In this document: piece after piece, positions 22,054 through 31,382 of the stretch
Layout: every line of letters starts with the position of its first letter
Numbering within the stretch: position 1 is the stretch's first letter
NCBI GenBank assembly: GCA_963678675.1
Contig: OY783200.1
Span: forward strand, 12,066,786-12,130,785
Length of the DNA: 64,000 bases
Origin: Xiphydria camelus
Lineage: Eukaryota; Arthropoda; Insecta; Hymenoptera; Xiphydriidae
Direction of reading: 5' to 3'
Notes under the pieces: generated by a model
What the model was told of the DNA's origin: nothing
The model's input: the letters and a program-made list of their open reading frames with translations, nothing else
Databases searched by the model: none
Program-made: the position numbers and the translations under genes

Positions 22054-25000
22054 GGGGAGAGGGTGGAGCATTCGGCTACTTTTTACTTTAATTTGCATAA
22101 CTTATATCTAGATAAATATATCAACTTGTTTTGTGTCGCCTCATTAGTTATAGGGTGTAACTATTCAGTCTTTAACGAATGGTGGCTTTGGCACAACGTT
22201 GAAATATTTAAAAAATGTTTTTAACACTATACCGTATATTGGCCGAAACCTCCCTTGCACGGGGAGGTTTCGTCTTGAGTCAGTGAATTCCAGAGGAGGT
22301 TTCGGCTCGAAACAAAATACGTGATAATGAAGATAAATATATTTGGTAAATCGTTGACAGGAATAAAATATATTAGAATAAGTGATTATCTCAAATCGTA
22401 TCCTTCAAATTTGTAATTAAAACGATATGATGAAAGAGTCCTGGCTGTACCGGTTCTATTCGGAATGCTTAATTTTGCCACAATATCGTCTTTAGGAACG
22501 TCTTGTTTTTCTTCCACAATCGGGAAATTAAAATTGTTTGTTTTTCCTCGTCTTCGGAGAAATGATATTGTCAAGTCTTCTCCTATATCGACAATTTTAC
22601 CAATATAATAGCAGTATTCCTTTTTCTTCGAAGTTTTGAGGACTTTCACAAGGACAAATTCATGTAAATTAAATGAAGAACCGTCATTTCCAATTATCTC
22701 CAACGAAGAAAAGGATTCATCTGAGGAATCTGCATTTTGTACTGAAATCTCGGAATCACTGGACGAGGAGTCTTGTAGAACTTTTCTCTTCGTTCTACCT
22801 ACCACAACCTTCTTTTTTCTTTGTCTCTCAAGTTCAAGGTTCTGTTTCATAGCTAGTTCTGGAGAATCCGTATAAATCCTTGATTTAGATTCTACCTTCC
22901 TCTTGCGCTTCTTTGGTTCATTATTATCAATCTTCGGGAATGGCCGAATTTTTTCCAAAATACTTGCATTATTGTCATTATTAATTTGAAGGTTTTGAAC
23001 CGAACCGTTGTTGTTATTTTCAACATGGGAAGAAGCAGGTTGGATGTTAGATTTGGATGTCGTAGGAGTTTCATTTAAGTTTGCAGTGGACGTGGAGGGC
23101 TGCGAATGATCACTATCAGTTTGAGAAGCTTCTGCGTTGCTTGTACATTGGTGTTCCGGTCTTATAGGCTTATCAGTGACTGAGCTGGATATAAAGTCGT
23201 CCTCGGTAAAAAGCTGCCTATTGATTGGCCAAATTCCGGTATTTTTGAAAGAGTTCACGATATTGCTTGGAGTAAAAGCAGCCAGGAAAGCAAAATTAGT
23301 GATCTTAGCTATTTGCCTCACAGTAATAATCCGCCCTGGATTAGACAACATCCAATCATTTTGAGCAATTGAAAGTTTAGATTTAAAGGGGCCATAAACT
23401 CCTACATCTAAAGGCTGAAGCCTATGAGTAGTATGCGGTGGGAAAGACAATAAAATTATGCCATTTTTCCGGCAGAGCACGATTGCATCTACGGAGGTGT
23501 GGCTCTCGTGATTGTCAATCAGCAGTAAAATTTTGTTTTCATTGGAACATTTCGTGTGATGAACAATATGCCAAAGAACCTTAACGAATAACTCTGAGGT
23601 CATCCACCCAGATTTGTTTCCAAGAGCCATGCTTGAAGAAGGCCCTTCAGTTAAATATTCCTCAATATTTCTTTGTCTTGGGAAAACAAATACTGGAGGA
23701 AGAGAAGTTCCAAGAGCATTGATAATTCCTACAAACGTTACTGTTTCACCCCGCTCGCCACTCGCAACTTGGCCCACCTGCTTTTTACCTTTGGTACTAA
23801 CAACTTTCACTGGCTTCACTACTGTAGAGATTCCAGTCTCGTTTAGGTTAAATATCTGTTCTGGTTTAAACCTGTACTTTTCCAATATCTTCGACAAATT
23901 GCCAAAAAATTCATCCACTCTTGCTTTGTTAAAACCTGTTCCTCTCCATAAACTTGTGCTCTCGGGCTTTCTCAGGGAAAGGTCTTTATTTCTATTCATG
24001 AACCCTTTTCTCCATTCATCGCCTAAAATAAAAAAAATATACATAGTTACAACAGATTCATTTATAGTAGCTACTAGAAGTGTAGATATTATAATGTCTA
24101 CACTTTATCATTAATTTACCAGCAATTTCTTTGTTCTCCCAAGTTTTTGGCATTTTACGTCCTAGGGTTGTTGCATATTCATACGCAAGTTTTTGAATCT
24201 GATGATAAGTTAACCCATAATTCAGATTTGAGCAATGTTTTATATAAGAAGCCAATTCTTTTTCTTCTTTTAATGAAAAGATTTGGCAACTGCTGTATTT
24301 GTTTCCATATTTTGTCCTATAAGAATCTTCTTCATTTTCGTTTCCGGAGTCATCAAGGTGGCGTAAGACATCCTCTTTGCTATTTTTTTGCAACAACAAT
24401 TTTACACGAGATTGGAGAGTCGTTCTTTTAACATTGTGCTGTTGCGCAGAAGCATTAATACCTAATTCTTCTTTTAAATATGCAGAAATAGCATTTTTCA
24501 TGTTTATCTCATCTACTTCTCTCTCTGTCTTTCTCTTGTAAGCTCTCGGCATCTTAAAATAAAAATAAAATATTTTATTACGTAGGAACTTATTTAAAAT
24601 CATATTATTTTTACACGTCTGGAATAGTTATTTTCCTAACAAATGCGGAAAAGCTTACTACACACATAATCAGGTGGAAGATTCGGCCAGCCGAATCCTC
24701 CTCAGACTCTGCTGGCCGAATGCTCCCCGTGGAGACTAAATTAGTTTAATTAAATATTTCAAAACTTTCAAAAAGATTTTAAGGTTAGGTTCTTACATTT
24801 AGGTTTCCGTTATAAATCAAAGTAAATTTGTAAACCGAAACTATCAGACTAAAATTAGAAATTATGACAAAATTTTCGTAATGCTAAATAGTCAAATACT
24901 TACTTTGAATATCACTTTAAATCACATTTAATTTTGCACAAAGTCTGAGCAACATCAGCCAATGAAAACTAGTAGAAAATGACCGTACCGACGTACAAAT

Positions 25001-25096
25001 GAAATGACAAGCTACAAAGGCGGGTAGTTTAAATAAGAACACAAATATTAGTACCGGCCTAAACCTCCACCTGGCCGAATGGTCCACCCTCTCCCC
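22054..25096 (-). mobile_element. pogo-like DNA transposon 1 (3.0 kb)
   Basis: GGGGAGAGGGTGGAGCATTC at the left and CCACCCTCTCCCC at the right, TA on both sides (22052-22053, 25097-25098). A TIR-like motif (GGCCGAATG, TTCGGC) repeats subterminally near 22250-22320 and 24680-24730. One two-exon transposase gene on the minus strand. Confidence 0.92.
22386..24552 (-). CDS. pogo/jerky-type transposase, first catalytic Asp replaced
   Basis: Exon 1 24120-24552 (MPRAYKRKTER) carries the CENP-B-type helix-turn-helix; exon 2 22386-24022 carries the DDE_1 nuclease. The GTAAAT..TTTTAG intron rejoins the frame (EIAG, then DEWRKGF). The first catalytic position reads FNLNETG where pogo proteins have NVDETG, so Asp is Asn (AAC). 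The second (LLLIDNHESH) and third (HRLQPLDVGVYG) Asp are present. The C-terminus has a nuclear-localisation-like KKRKRK stretch and a Tudor-like segment (YYIGKIVDIGED, ISFLRRRGK) typical of one branch of these proteins. No stops are seen. It probably encodes a full-length but catalytically impaired protein; domestication for binding only is conceivable. Confidence 0.9.
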
Positions 25097-25272
25097 TACA
25101 TAGATATAAAGTTTGAGCCTGTGTGTGCGTTAAATTCTTCTTCTTGGGTGTGCCTGGGGTAGTAGTTATTTTTAGATTATGGTAGTGGTAACGGTTGTTG
25201 TAAGGGCTGGTAAGGTGCACGTTCTTGATATGTTAGTGTTTCTATCTATTATAGTGTTTGTACCCACATGTT

Positions 25273-25415
25273 CTATAAACTGGGTTTTACTATACAAATC
25301 TGGAATTTGAGTGGATTTAGTCCATTCATATATCTTTGTATGTTCCCTATTCCCATTTCTAGGTACACCTTCTTTTTGATAGGATTTATTATTTCACTAT
25401 CTTCTGCTTCAATAA
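25273..25415 (-). pseudogene. Third piece of a split reading frame
   Basis: Minus-strand frame IIEAEDSEIINPIKKK, then YLEMGIGNIQRY, to a stop at about 25273. Removing the element at 25416-27808 with one TAA joins it in frame to the piece at 27812-28033. I do not recognise the protein. Confidence 0.6.
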
Positions 25416-27808
25416 CACTGGGGAACAGCTGTTTTGGTGCCGAGGGTTTTTGAACTGATTCTATATCAGTTTGATGTCCTGAATTCAAATATCGTATTCA
25501 TTTTTCCCTATCAGCTCCAGTTTTTAAGATATACAATTTTAGAGAAATATGAGTTCTATGATTTTAACTCAAATCTCAAGTGTAATAAACAAAAGTAGAT
25601 TCGAATTTTTTATTTTATTTATACCAAATACAATCTTAAGTCAAACTTACAAACAAAAAAAAACATTAAAGAAATCAAATATAGTCACTCGACACTTCTA
25701 AAACTTCTTTTCCGCGACATTCTTGAATGTTTTTTCAAACAGTCCCTCTTTAAACTCCAGCAGTAGTCTGCCATCATGTGGATGTCCCATCTTCCTTGGT
25801 AGCGGTCCTCCATAATTTTAATATCTTGGTGAAATCTTTCACCTTGTTCCTCACTCATGTCTCCTAAATTTTCTGGAAACCGGTCCAAGTGGCTGTCTAG
25901 ATAGTGTACTTTTATACTCATATTGCACCCTAATGATTTAAAGCTGTTCAGCATCTTGTTAACAATTTCAACATAGTTTTCAGCTTTATGTTTGCCTAGA
26001 AAATTTTCTACAACTGCAACAAATGATGTCCAAGCTTCTCGTTCAACTTCATTCATTGAATGTATGAAGGCAGGATCTTTAATTAATTGTCTTATTTGTG
26101 GGCCGTCAAATATCCCTGCTTTGAGTTTTTCTGTGCTCAACTGAGGCATTTTTACCCCTATATATTCAAAACAAGGCCCATCCTTATCAAGAACTTTTAC
26201 AAATTGCTTCATTAAGCCCAACTTTATGTGTAACGGAGGAAGAATGATTTTTTCTCTTTCAACCAAAGCGTCGTTAATGACATTCTTTTCCCCAACGTCC
26301 ATGTTTTCTCTCAGAGGCCAATCTTTTCTAACCCAGTGGTGTGTTTTGTCCCTACTATCCCAAAGGCACAAGAAACACGGATATTTTGTATAACCACTTT
26401 GCTGCCCAAGAAGAAAGTTCACCATTTTTAAGTCTACACATATCAACCATTGATGTTCGTGATACTTTATCTTCTGCAAGACTAAATCTATTGTGTTATA
26501 TTCTTCTTTCAGTTTCGTTGAGTGAGCTATCGGTATTGAACCATATTTATTCCCATTATGTAGAAGGACACATTTTAAACTTCGCTTTGAACTGTCAATA
26601 AATAGGCGCCAATCATCTGGAATATATTCAGAAAGTCCCATTTCTTTCATGAGTCCCCTAATTTCGTGACAAAATACAAGATTGTCTTCTTGAGAAAAGA
26701 ATGGTAGCAGATCTTTTTCTCTTGTACGGTAAAAGGTAATTTTGGTTCCTTGTTCCAGTAAATTTTTGTCGTTTAACCTAGAAGCCAGTACTTCAGCAGC
26801 TTTTTTCGATAAATTGAGATCCCTGGTGAGATCATTTAATTCGTTTTGATTGAAGCGTTGAGGAACTGAAGACGTCCCCTCATAGTCACTGTTAGTTTCA
26901 TTAGCATCGGAAGAGCGATCAGAGGGACAATGTTCGTTATCAGAGATATCTGGTAGCTCATGAAATGTTGGAATCGGTATTTCATCTGAGTGCGGGATAG
27001 GGCGTATTGCAGAGTCTAAATTGGGATAGGTCCATTTATGGCGGTTATTTCGATTGATTCCATTAATATTTGCTAAACAGAAATAGCAATCATCGAAGTG
27101 GTTTTTTGGTTCTCTCCAAACCATTGGTACGCCGAATTTCAAACATTTTCTTTTGCCGGTAGTCCACTGCCGTAATTGCTCTGTGCAAGTTTTACATACG
27201 AGATGCGGGGCCCACGTTTTGTCCTGATCACCAAGCTTAACTCCAAAGTATGCCAAATATGCTTGCTTCACAAAGTCAGTAATAGCTCGTCTGTTTTGTT
27301 GGAACATGTATTCTCCGCATATATAACAAAACACATCAGGTTGATTGACACAACTTCTTCTTGAACTGGACGCTGAACTCATTTTAATTCTGTTCAATAA
27401 CACAACACTCTTTTCTTAACAGAAAATAACACGCCGAATTCGATCTACTCTCTTTAGCAAGAAGGCACAAACTGACGAGACTTACCTGAGTTAGGGGTAT
27501 AAAAGGGTCAGTTCAGGTACCTGGGAGGCAATGTTTCCACTATTTATAGATTTACCTGGAATTTACTCATTTACAGACTGACAATAAAACAATTGCACCC
27601 ACATTAATGATTATAAAATAATTTTAGAACTCTCAGAAACCAATAAACTGCATAGAAACCAGATATGTAGATAAATTTATGTATCTAAAAAAGTAGAGCT
27701 GATAGAGAAAAACGGATTGCACCTATAGATTTAGCTTCCCAAATATAGTTAAAATGAAGTCTAAAATCCCAGGCACCAAAAAAAAAATTTTTTTTTTGTT
27801 CCCCTGTG
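25416..27808 (-). mobile_element. CACTG-ended single-gene DNA transposon (2.4 kb), superfamily unclear
   Basis: Ends CACTGGGGAACA at the left and GTTCCCCTGTG at the right (inverted), flanked by TAA (25413-25415, 27809-27811). A second inverted block, GGTGCC near 25437 and GGCACC near 27773, and a third, CCCTATCAGCTC and GAGCTGATAG, extend the TIR with gaps to about 100 bp. CAC ends and a 3-bp duplication suggest the CMC (CACTA) group, but the protein is not a Tnp2 type. The element interrupts another reading frame. Confidence 0.8.
25685..27403 (-). CDS. Intact 572-aa transposon protein of unknown superfamily
   Basis: Open from ATG at 27403 (or 27382, MSSASSSRR) to 25685. The N-terminus has a zinc-binding layout: CYICGEY, then WAPHLVCKTCTEQLRQW and a later CYFC pair. 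A Ser/Asp-rich linker follows (about 150-190), then a region conserved in a family found in many arthropod and cnidarian genomes: EYIPDDWRLFIDSSKRSLK, LLHNGN, ICVDLKMVNFLLGQQ, YPCFLCLWDSR and LPPLHIKLGL. The C-terminal part has EEQGERFHQDI and ADYCWSLKRD. Acidic residues in VDLK, CLWDSR and EQGERFHQD are candidate catalytic residues (inference). It lies alone between matching TIRs, with no frame damage, so it may be the transposase of a still-active element. I cannot name the superfamily. Confidence 0.85.
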   Translation of the reverse strand: MLLNRIKMSSASSSRRSCVNQPDVFCYICGEYMFQQNRRAITDFVKQAYLAYFGVKLGDQDKTWAPHLVCKTCTEQLRQWTTGKRKCLKFGVPMVWREPKNHFDDCYFCLANINGINRNNRHKWTYPNLDSAIRPIPHSDEIPIPTFHELPDISDNEHCPSDRSSDANETNSDYEGTSSVPQRFNQNELNDLTRDLNLSKKAAEVLASRLNDKNLLEQGTKITFYRTREKDLLPFFSQEDNLVFCHEIRGLMKEMGLSEYIPDDWRLFIDSSKRSLKCVLLHNGNKYGSIPIAHSTKLKEEYNTIDLVLQKIKYHEHQWLICVDLKMVNFLLGQQSGYTKYPCFLCLWDSRDKTHHWVRKDWPLRENMDVGEKNVINDALVEREKIILPPLHIKLGLMKQFVKVLDKDGPCFEYIGVKMPQLSTEKLKAGIFDGPQIRQLIKDPAFIHSMNEVEREAWTSFVAVVENFLGKHKAENYVEIVNKMLNSFKSLGCNMSIKVHYLDSHLDRFPENLGDMSEEQGERFHQDIKIMEDRYQGRWDIHMMADYCWSLKRDCLKKHSRMSRKRSFRSVE

Positions 27809-27811
27809 TAA

Positions 27812-28033
27812 TTTGTGTATCATTGTCTGCAGCCCTAAAAGGTCTATCATTTCGAAAATCTTTATTACTAACCTCTAATTCTCTCAAATATAGCTTTCTA
27901 TGTTTGACTGTATGTTCAACTTCATAATCTGGGTCTGCTACCGAATCATCTGAATCTTCAGACCAGCTTTCACTATCACCGACCTGATTTTCTTGAATAT
28001 GGGGAGGGGTAACAGATCTTTTCTGTTTCTTAA
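27812..28033 (-). pseudogene. Second piece of a split reading frame, acidic
   Basis: Minus-strand frame KKQKRSVTPPHIQENQ, then SESWSEDSDDSVADPDYE and RKLYLRELEV. It links in frame to 25273-25415 on one side, across the CACTG element, and to 42485-42612 on the other, across the TTAA element. The acidic, Ser-rich character resembles the N-terminus of transposases such as piggyBac, but the family is not recognised. Confidence 0.6.
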
Positions 28034-28616
28034 GGGGGGAGCCTGCTTTAGAGGCTTCAAAAAATCGATATTTTCGAGGATTTTATTGGGAAGGAAAGAA
28101 ATGTCTGATTAAAATGAAACTTTTAGGGTTTATTCTTACACGGAGAAAAATGACATGTTTCTGTAACAGCAATTGTGGTAAACGTTACTGCACTCGCAAG
28201 TAAAAATAGCGCCAGCACTACTCCCAAGTTACTGTAACTTTTGTATTGTGGTAACTGTTACTTTCTTTTTGTGGTATCAGTTACTCTCGTGTAATATTAT
28301 TACAACAGCGGTATATGCCGTGAAAAGTAAATTTTACTTAAATAGAATGTACGCGGAACCATAGACTCGTGTTTTATCTACATATTGCACAAGTATACAC
28401 TACATTGTTAAATTGTTAAAAGTACTTATGTCGAACGTAAGTACAACAACAGCGGGGGATAACAGTTACCCTCCTAAAGTAGGAAAATCACCACAAAAAC
28501 GAGTCGATGTTACTCTTGTAAATCGTACAGATAACTTCGATAGAAGGTATCATTTACTGTAGCAAAATGTCCTCAAAACTGAATTGATTTGTCAAAATAA
28601 CAGCACTACGTGTATA

Positions 28617-28822
28617 CCTACTTGCACTTCGATAGGGTATATGGAAATTCACATTTGCATAATAACGCACATAATAGCAATATTTCTTGCGAGAACTTAC
28701 AATAAAACGTTTACTCAAGAAACGTTTGTATTTTAAGTTTTCGCAAGAAATATATGTATTGCTTATATGTGCGTTATTACGCGGATGTGAATTTCCATTT
28801 ACCCTATCGAAATGCAAGTAGG
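28617..28822. mobile_element. Palindromic MITE (206 bp)
   Basis: CCTACTTGCACTTCGATAGG and the inverted copy ending GCAAGTAGG; a long dyad includes GTGCGTTATTA and CTTGCGAGAA. The flanks TA and TG suggest a decayed TA duplication. Confidence 0.7.
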
Positions 28823-28975
28823 TGCATACTTTTTACTTGCTGTGAAATATAGAAGTAAAAATTAACAAATATAGAAAAACAAAGTTACGAAGAAAATAAA
28901 GGAAGAAAAATAACATTCTTGTCGGTTTACAGAATATTTATTTATTACACACACATTTTACTGCAATATTATACA

Positions 28976-31381
28976 CTATACTTCATTACGAGTAGCGACA
29001 AAACATTTACATTCTTTTTCAATAAACATACAAGGAAACTTATTTACTAACTTGTCATGCGCGACAATGTTCTTTGCATTTTCTTGAGATTCAACTTCAT
29101 ATGCAAAGAAGTGAGTATCAAATAATCTGGTATACCACAGATTAATTAGAAACCAAACAACGTTTTCAATAATAAATATATTGGTAATTTTTGCAAACTG
29201 CGGAAGAGTTTCTATACTATAAATAATAACTGTTCCTATGTTGTATTCGATACCTGATATTTTCACCCACGATACTGATTTAATACGTTTCGCCGTTGTA
29301 GAAAAGTATTTCTTATAAGAATCGTCATTCAGTGGCCGTTCAGGTCCTTCTATTATCTTTTCCTTCCAGTGGTCATAATTATTAACAAAATCACAAAATT
29401 TCAATTGGTTTTTCATAGCTATAGTATGAAGGATATTTTTTTTGTTACACGATGTATTGGCGAACTGTTTTAATTCTCTATGTTTCGATTCAGCTCTGAA
29501 AGTTGTGCAATTTACCAGTGGTCCAATCAATTCAAATATTCGTGGGTAATGCACCATATTGTGGAACTTTGGTTTTAGTCCGGTTTTAAAATATTTCAAA
29601 TACAGTCTGTGGTGTTCTTCAATGATGTTTTTCAGTCTAAGAACGTTGCTTTTATCTAAACACGGTGCTGTTACTATGCTAATAATTGTGCGCAATTTTA
29701 CATACAGCTGCCAAACATTATTATTTCTCGGAATCAAATCTCCAATCATCAAGCTGAGATACCGCGAGAAACAGGCCATTTCGGATGCAGACATCTTGAT
29801 GTTTAATTTTGAGTTTTTTATTGTAATTAATTGTGGCTTACTTGAGGCTTCTACGTGCCCATAACTGAATGTTAAAATTCGAAAGTTGAGGGTCTCCAGT
29901 GTAAGAAATTTCTTGTAGAAAATAAAATGCTCCAAAATAGCCGTCAAATCATACTTGCATACCCCTTCGAAAAGATCGTGCATAATGTCAACAGCAAAAT
30001 TATTAGTAACGTGAAATCCTGAAACATCATTCCAAACACTCGATTCGTGAATGCCTGTTTCCTTAAAATCTTGTTTCTCTAAATCTGTTTTATAATTTTC
30101 AATAGTCCTTAGAACTGATTCGTCTTCTACGCATAGCTTTTTACATACATCTTTCGATGCTTTACAAAATCGACAATAATATTTTGCATTAAAAGACTCG
30201 ACAAAATCATGTATACTATTTAAGCCCAAGTTATCTCCCAAAATCAGTGAAAAGTCAAAATATATCGTTTCCGTCTCTTTCGTCCCGCGTGTAATGGTTA
30301 TTCCATTTTTTTGCAAATAATTTAACTCCGCGATCAAAACACTGAAAGTAGCTTTGTTTCCGAATTCTTTTCTGTGGACAGAAAGAAACAGTAATATCAG
30401 AAAAATATGACTTAAGGATGATCTAAATTGTGGTGGAATGCAAGGAATGGAAAAATAGACTGCTCCAACTTTTTTGACTCCGGCGTGAGATCCTAAAGGA
30501 TTTCCAGTTTCGAAATCATCGAAATATAAAAATACTGGATATACTGTCTTATTCTCGTATTTTGTCATTTTTTCTTTCCAATGACTTCCTTGCACAAAAT
30601 TGCATAAAATTCCTGGATTCATATTTGAAAGTTCGTTTAAGTAATCGTTCAATTTTTTTTGGAAACCTGGCATTTCGAAAATATATTTCAGCGTGGCCGA
30701 CAAAGGTACGTATTTTGCCGTGACATTTTTCGGTTCGTATACCATCACCTCATTAATCTTCTTTGCTTTAGAAACTTGTCCGATCACATATTGAGAGGGA
30801 GGTGTCAAAGAACAGTGCGTCTTGAAATATTCCGAGCGTTTATATTCTGTCGACAATTCTTGAAAAGGATCGCAATTTTCCAAAACGTCATGCAGTAGTT
30901 CCAGATTTTTTTCTGAATCTTCGTTTCCTTGCAACCCACTTTTAAATTTCTGCTCCACAAAAGGAAATAAAGACTCCCGCATAAACGAGTTAAATTTCTT
31001 GATTATAAAATCGACTGCGTTCCTGGGGAAATTATTATTCTTGTACAACGAAGATACAAAAGAGGCAGCGTTCGAGCTCAAATCAACCTGGCTAATTTCT
31101 GTATTACGGTTTAAAGAAACACTAGCAGGTTTATTGATGTCTACAGGAAGGAGAGGAATGATACTCGAGTCTAATTTTCTTCTTTTGCTTTCCTGGCATG
31201 TATCAACAACATGAGTCGTATTCAAATGCTTTCTAAATGATTTACTATTTCCATAAATCCTTCCGCAGTTTGCATGTGTACATGTGTAATTATCATTTGG
31301 CTGTAGATTATGATTATGCTTAAAATGTAAAAAAAGATGACTAATGCTAGCAAACGAGTGACTACATTTAAAACAATCCAT
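28976..31381 (-). CDS. C2H2-containing Tnp2-like transposase (801 aa)
   Basis: Single open frame. Two N-terminal C2H2 fingers (CFKCSHSFASISHLFLHFKH and CTHANCGRIYGNSKSFRKH). Mid-protein it follows the Tnp2/Transposase_21-like family: ATLKYIFEMPGF, VYPVFLYFDDFETGNPLGSH, VYFSIPC, LGDNLGLNSIHDFVESF, YYCRFCKASK, FAVDIMHDLFEGVCKYDL, MSASEMACFSRYLSLMIGD, LKPKFHNMVHYP and FRAESKHRELK. Candidate catalytic acidic residues lie in FDDFE, GDNLG and MHDLFEG (inference). The ATG at 31381 is one base after the stop of the SAM-domain gene. No stop or frameshift is seen, so it may be functional. Confidence 0.85.
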   Translation of the reverse strand: MDCFKCSHSFASISHLFLHFKHNHNLQPNDNYTCTHANCGRIYGNSKSFRKHLNTTHVVDTCQESKRRKLDSSIIPLLPVDINKPASVSLNRNTEISQVDLSSNAASFVSSLYKNNNFPRNAVDFIIKKFNSFMRESLFPFVEQKFKSGLQGNEDSEKNLELLHDVLENCDPFQELSTEYKRSEYFKTHCSLTPPSQYVIGQVSKAKKINEVMVYEPKNVTAKYVPLSATLKYIFEMPGFQKKLNDYLNELSNMNPGILCNFVQGSHWKEKMTKYENKTVYPVFLYFDDFETGNPLGSHAGVKKVGAVYFSIPCIPPQFRSSLSHIFLILLFLSVHRKEFGNKATFSVLIAELNYLQKNGITITRGTKETETIYFDFSLILGDNLGLNSIHDFVESFNAKYYCRFCKASKDVCKKLCVEDESVLRTIENYKTDLEKQDFKETGIHESSVWNDVSGFHVTNNFAVDIMHDLFEGVCKYDLTAILEHFIFYKKFLTLETLNFRILTFSYGHVEASSKPQLITIKNSKLNIKMSASEMACFSRYLSLMIGDLIPRNNNVWQLYVKLRTIISIVTAPCLDKSNVLRLKNIIEEHHRLYLKYFKTGLKPKFHNMVHYPRIFELIGPLVNCTTFRAESKHRELKQFANTSCNKKNILHTIAMKNQLKFCDFVNNYDHWKEKIIEGPERPLNDDSYKKYFSTTAKRIKSVSWVKISGIEYNIGTVIIYSIETLPQFAKITNIFIIENVVWFLINLWYTRLFDTHFFAYEVESQENAKNIVAHDKLVNKFPCMFIEKECKCFVATRNEV

Positions 31382-31382
31382 C

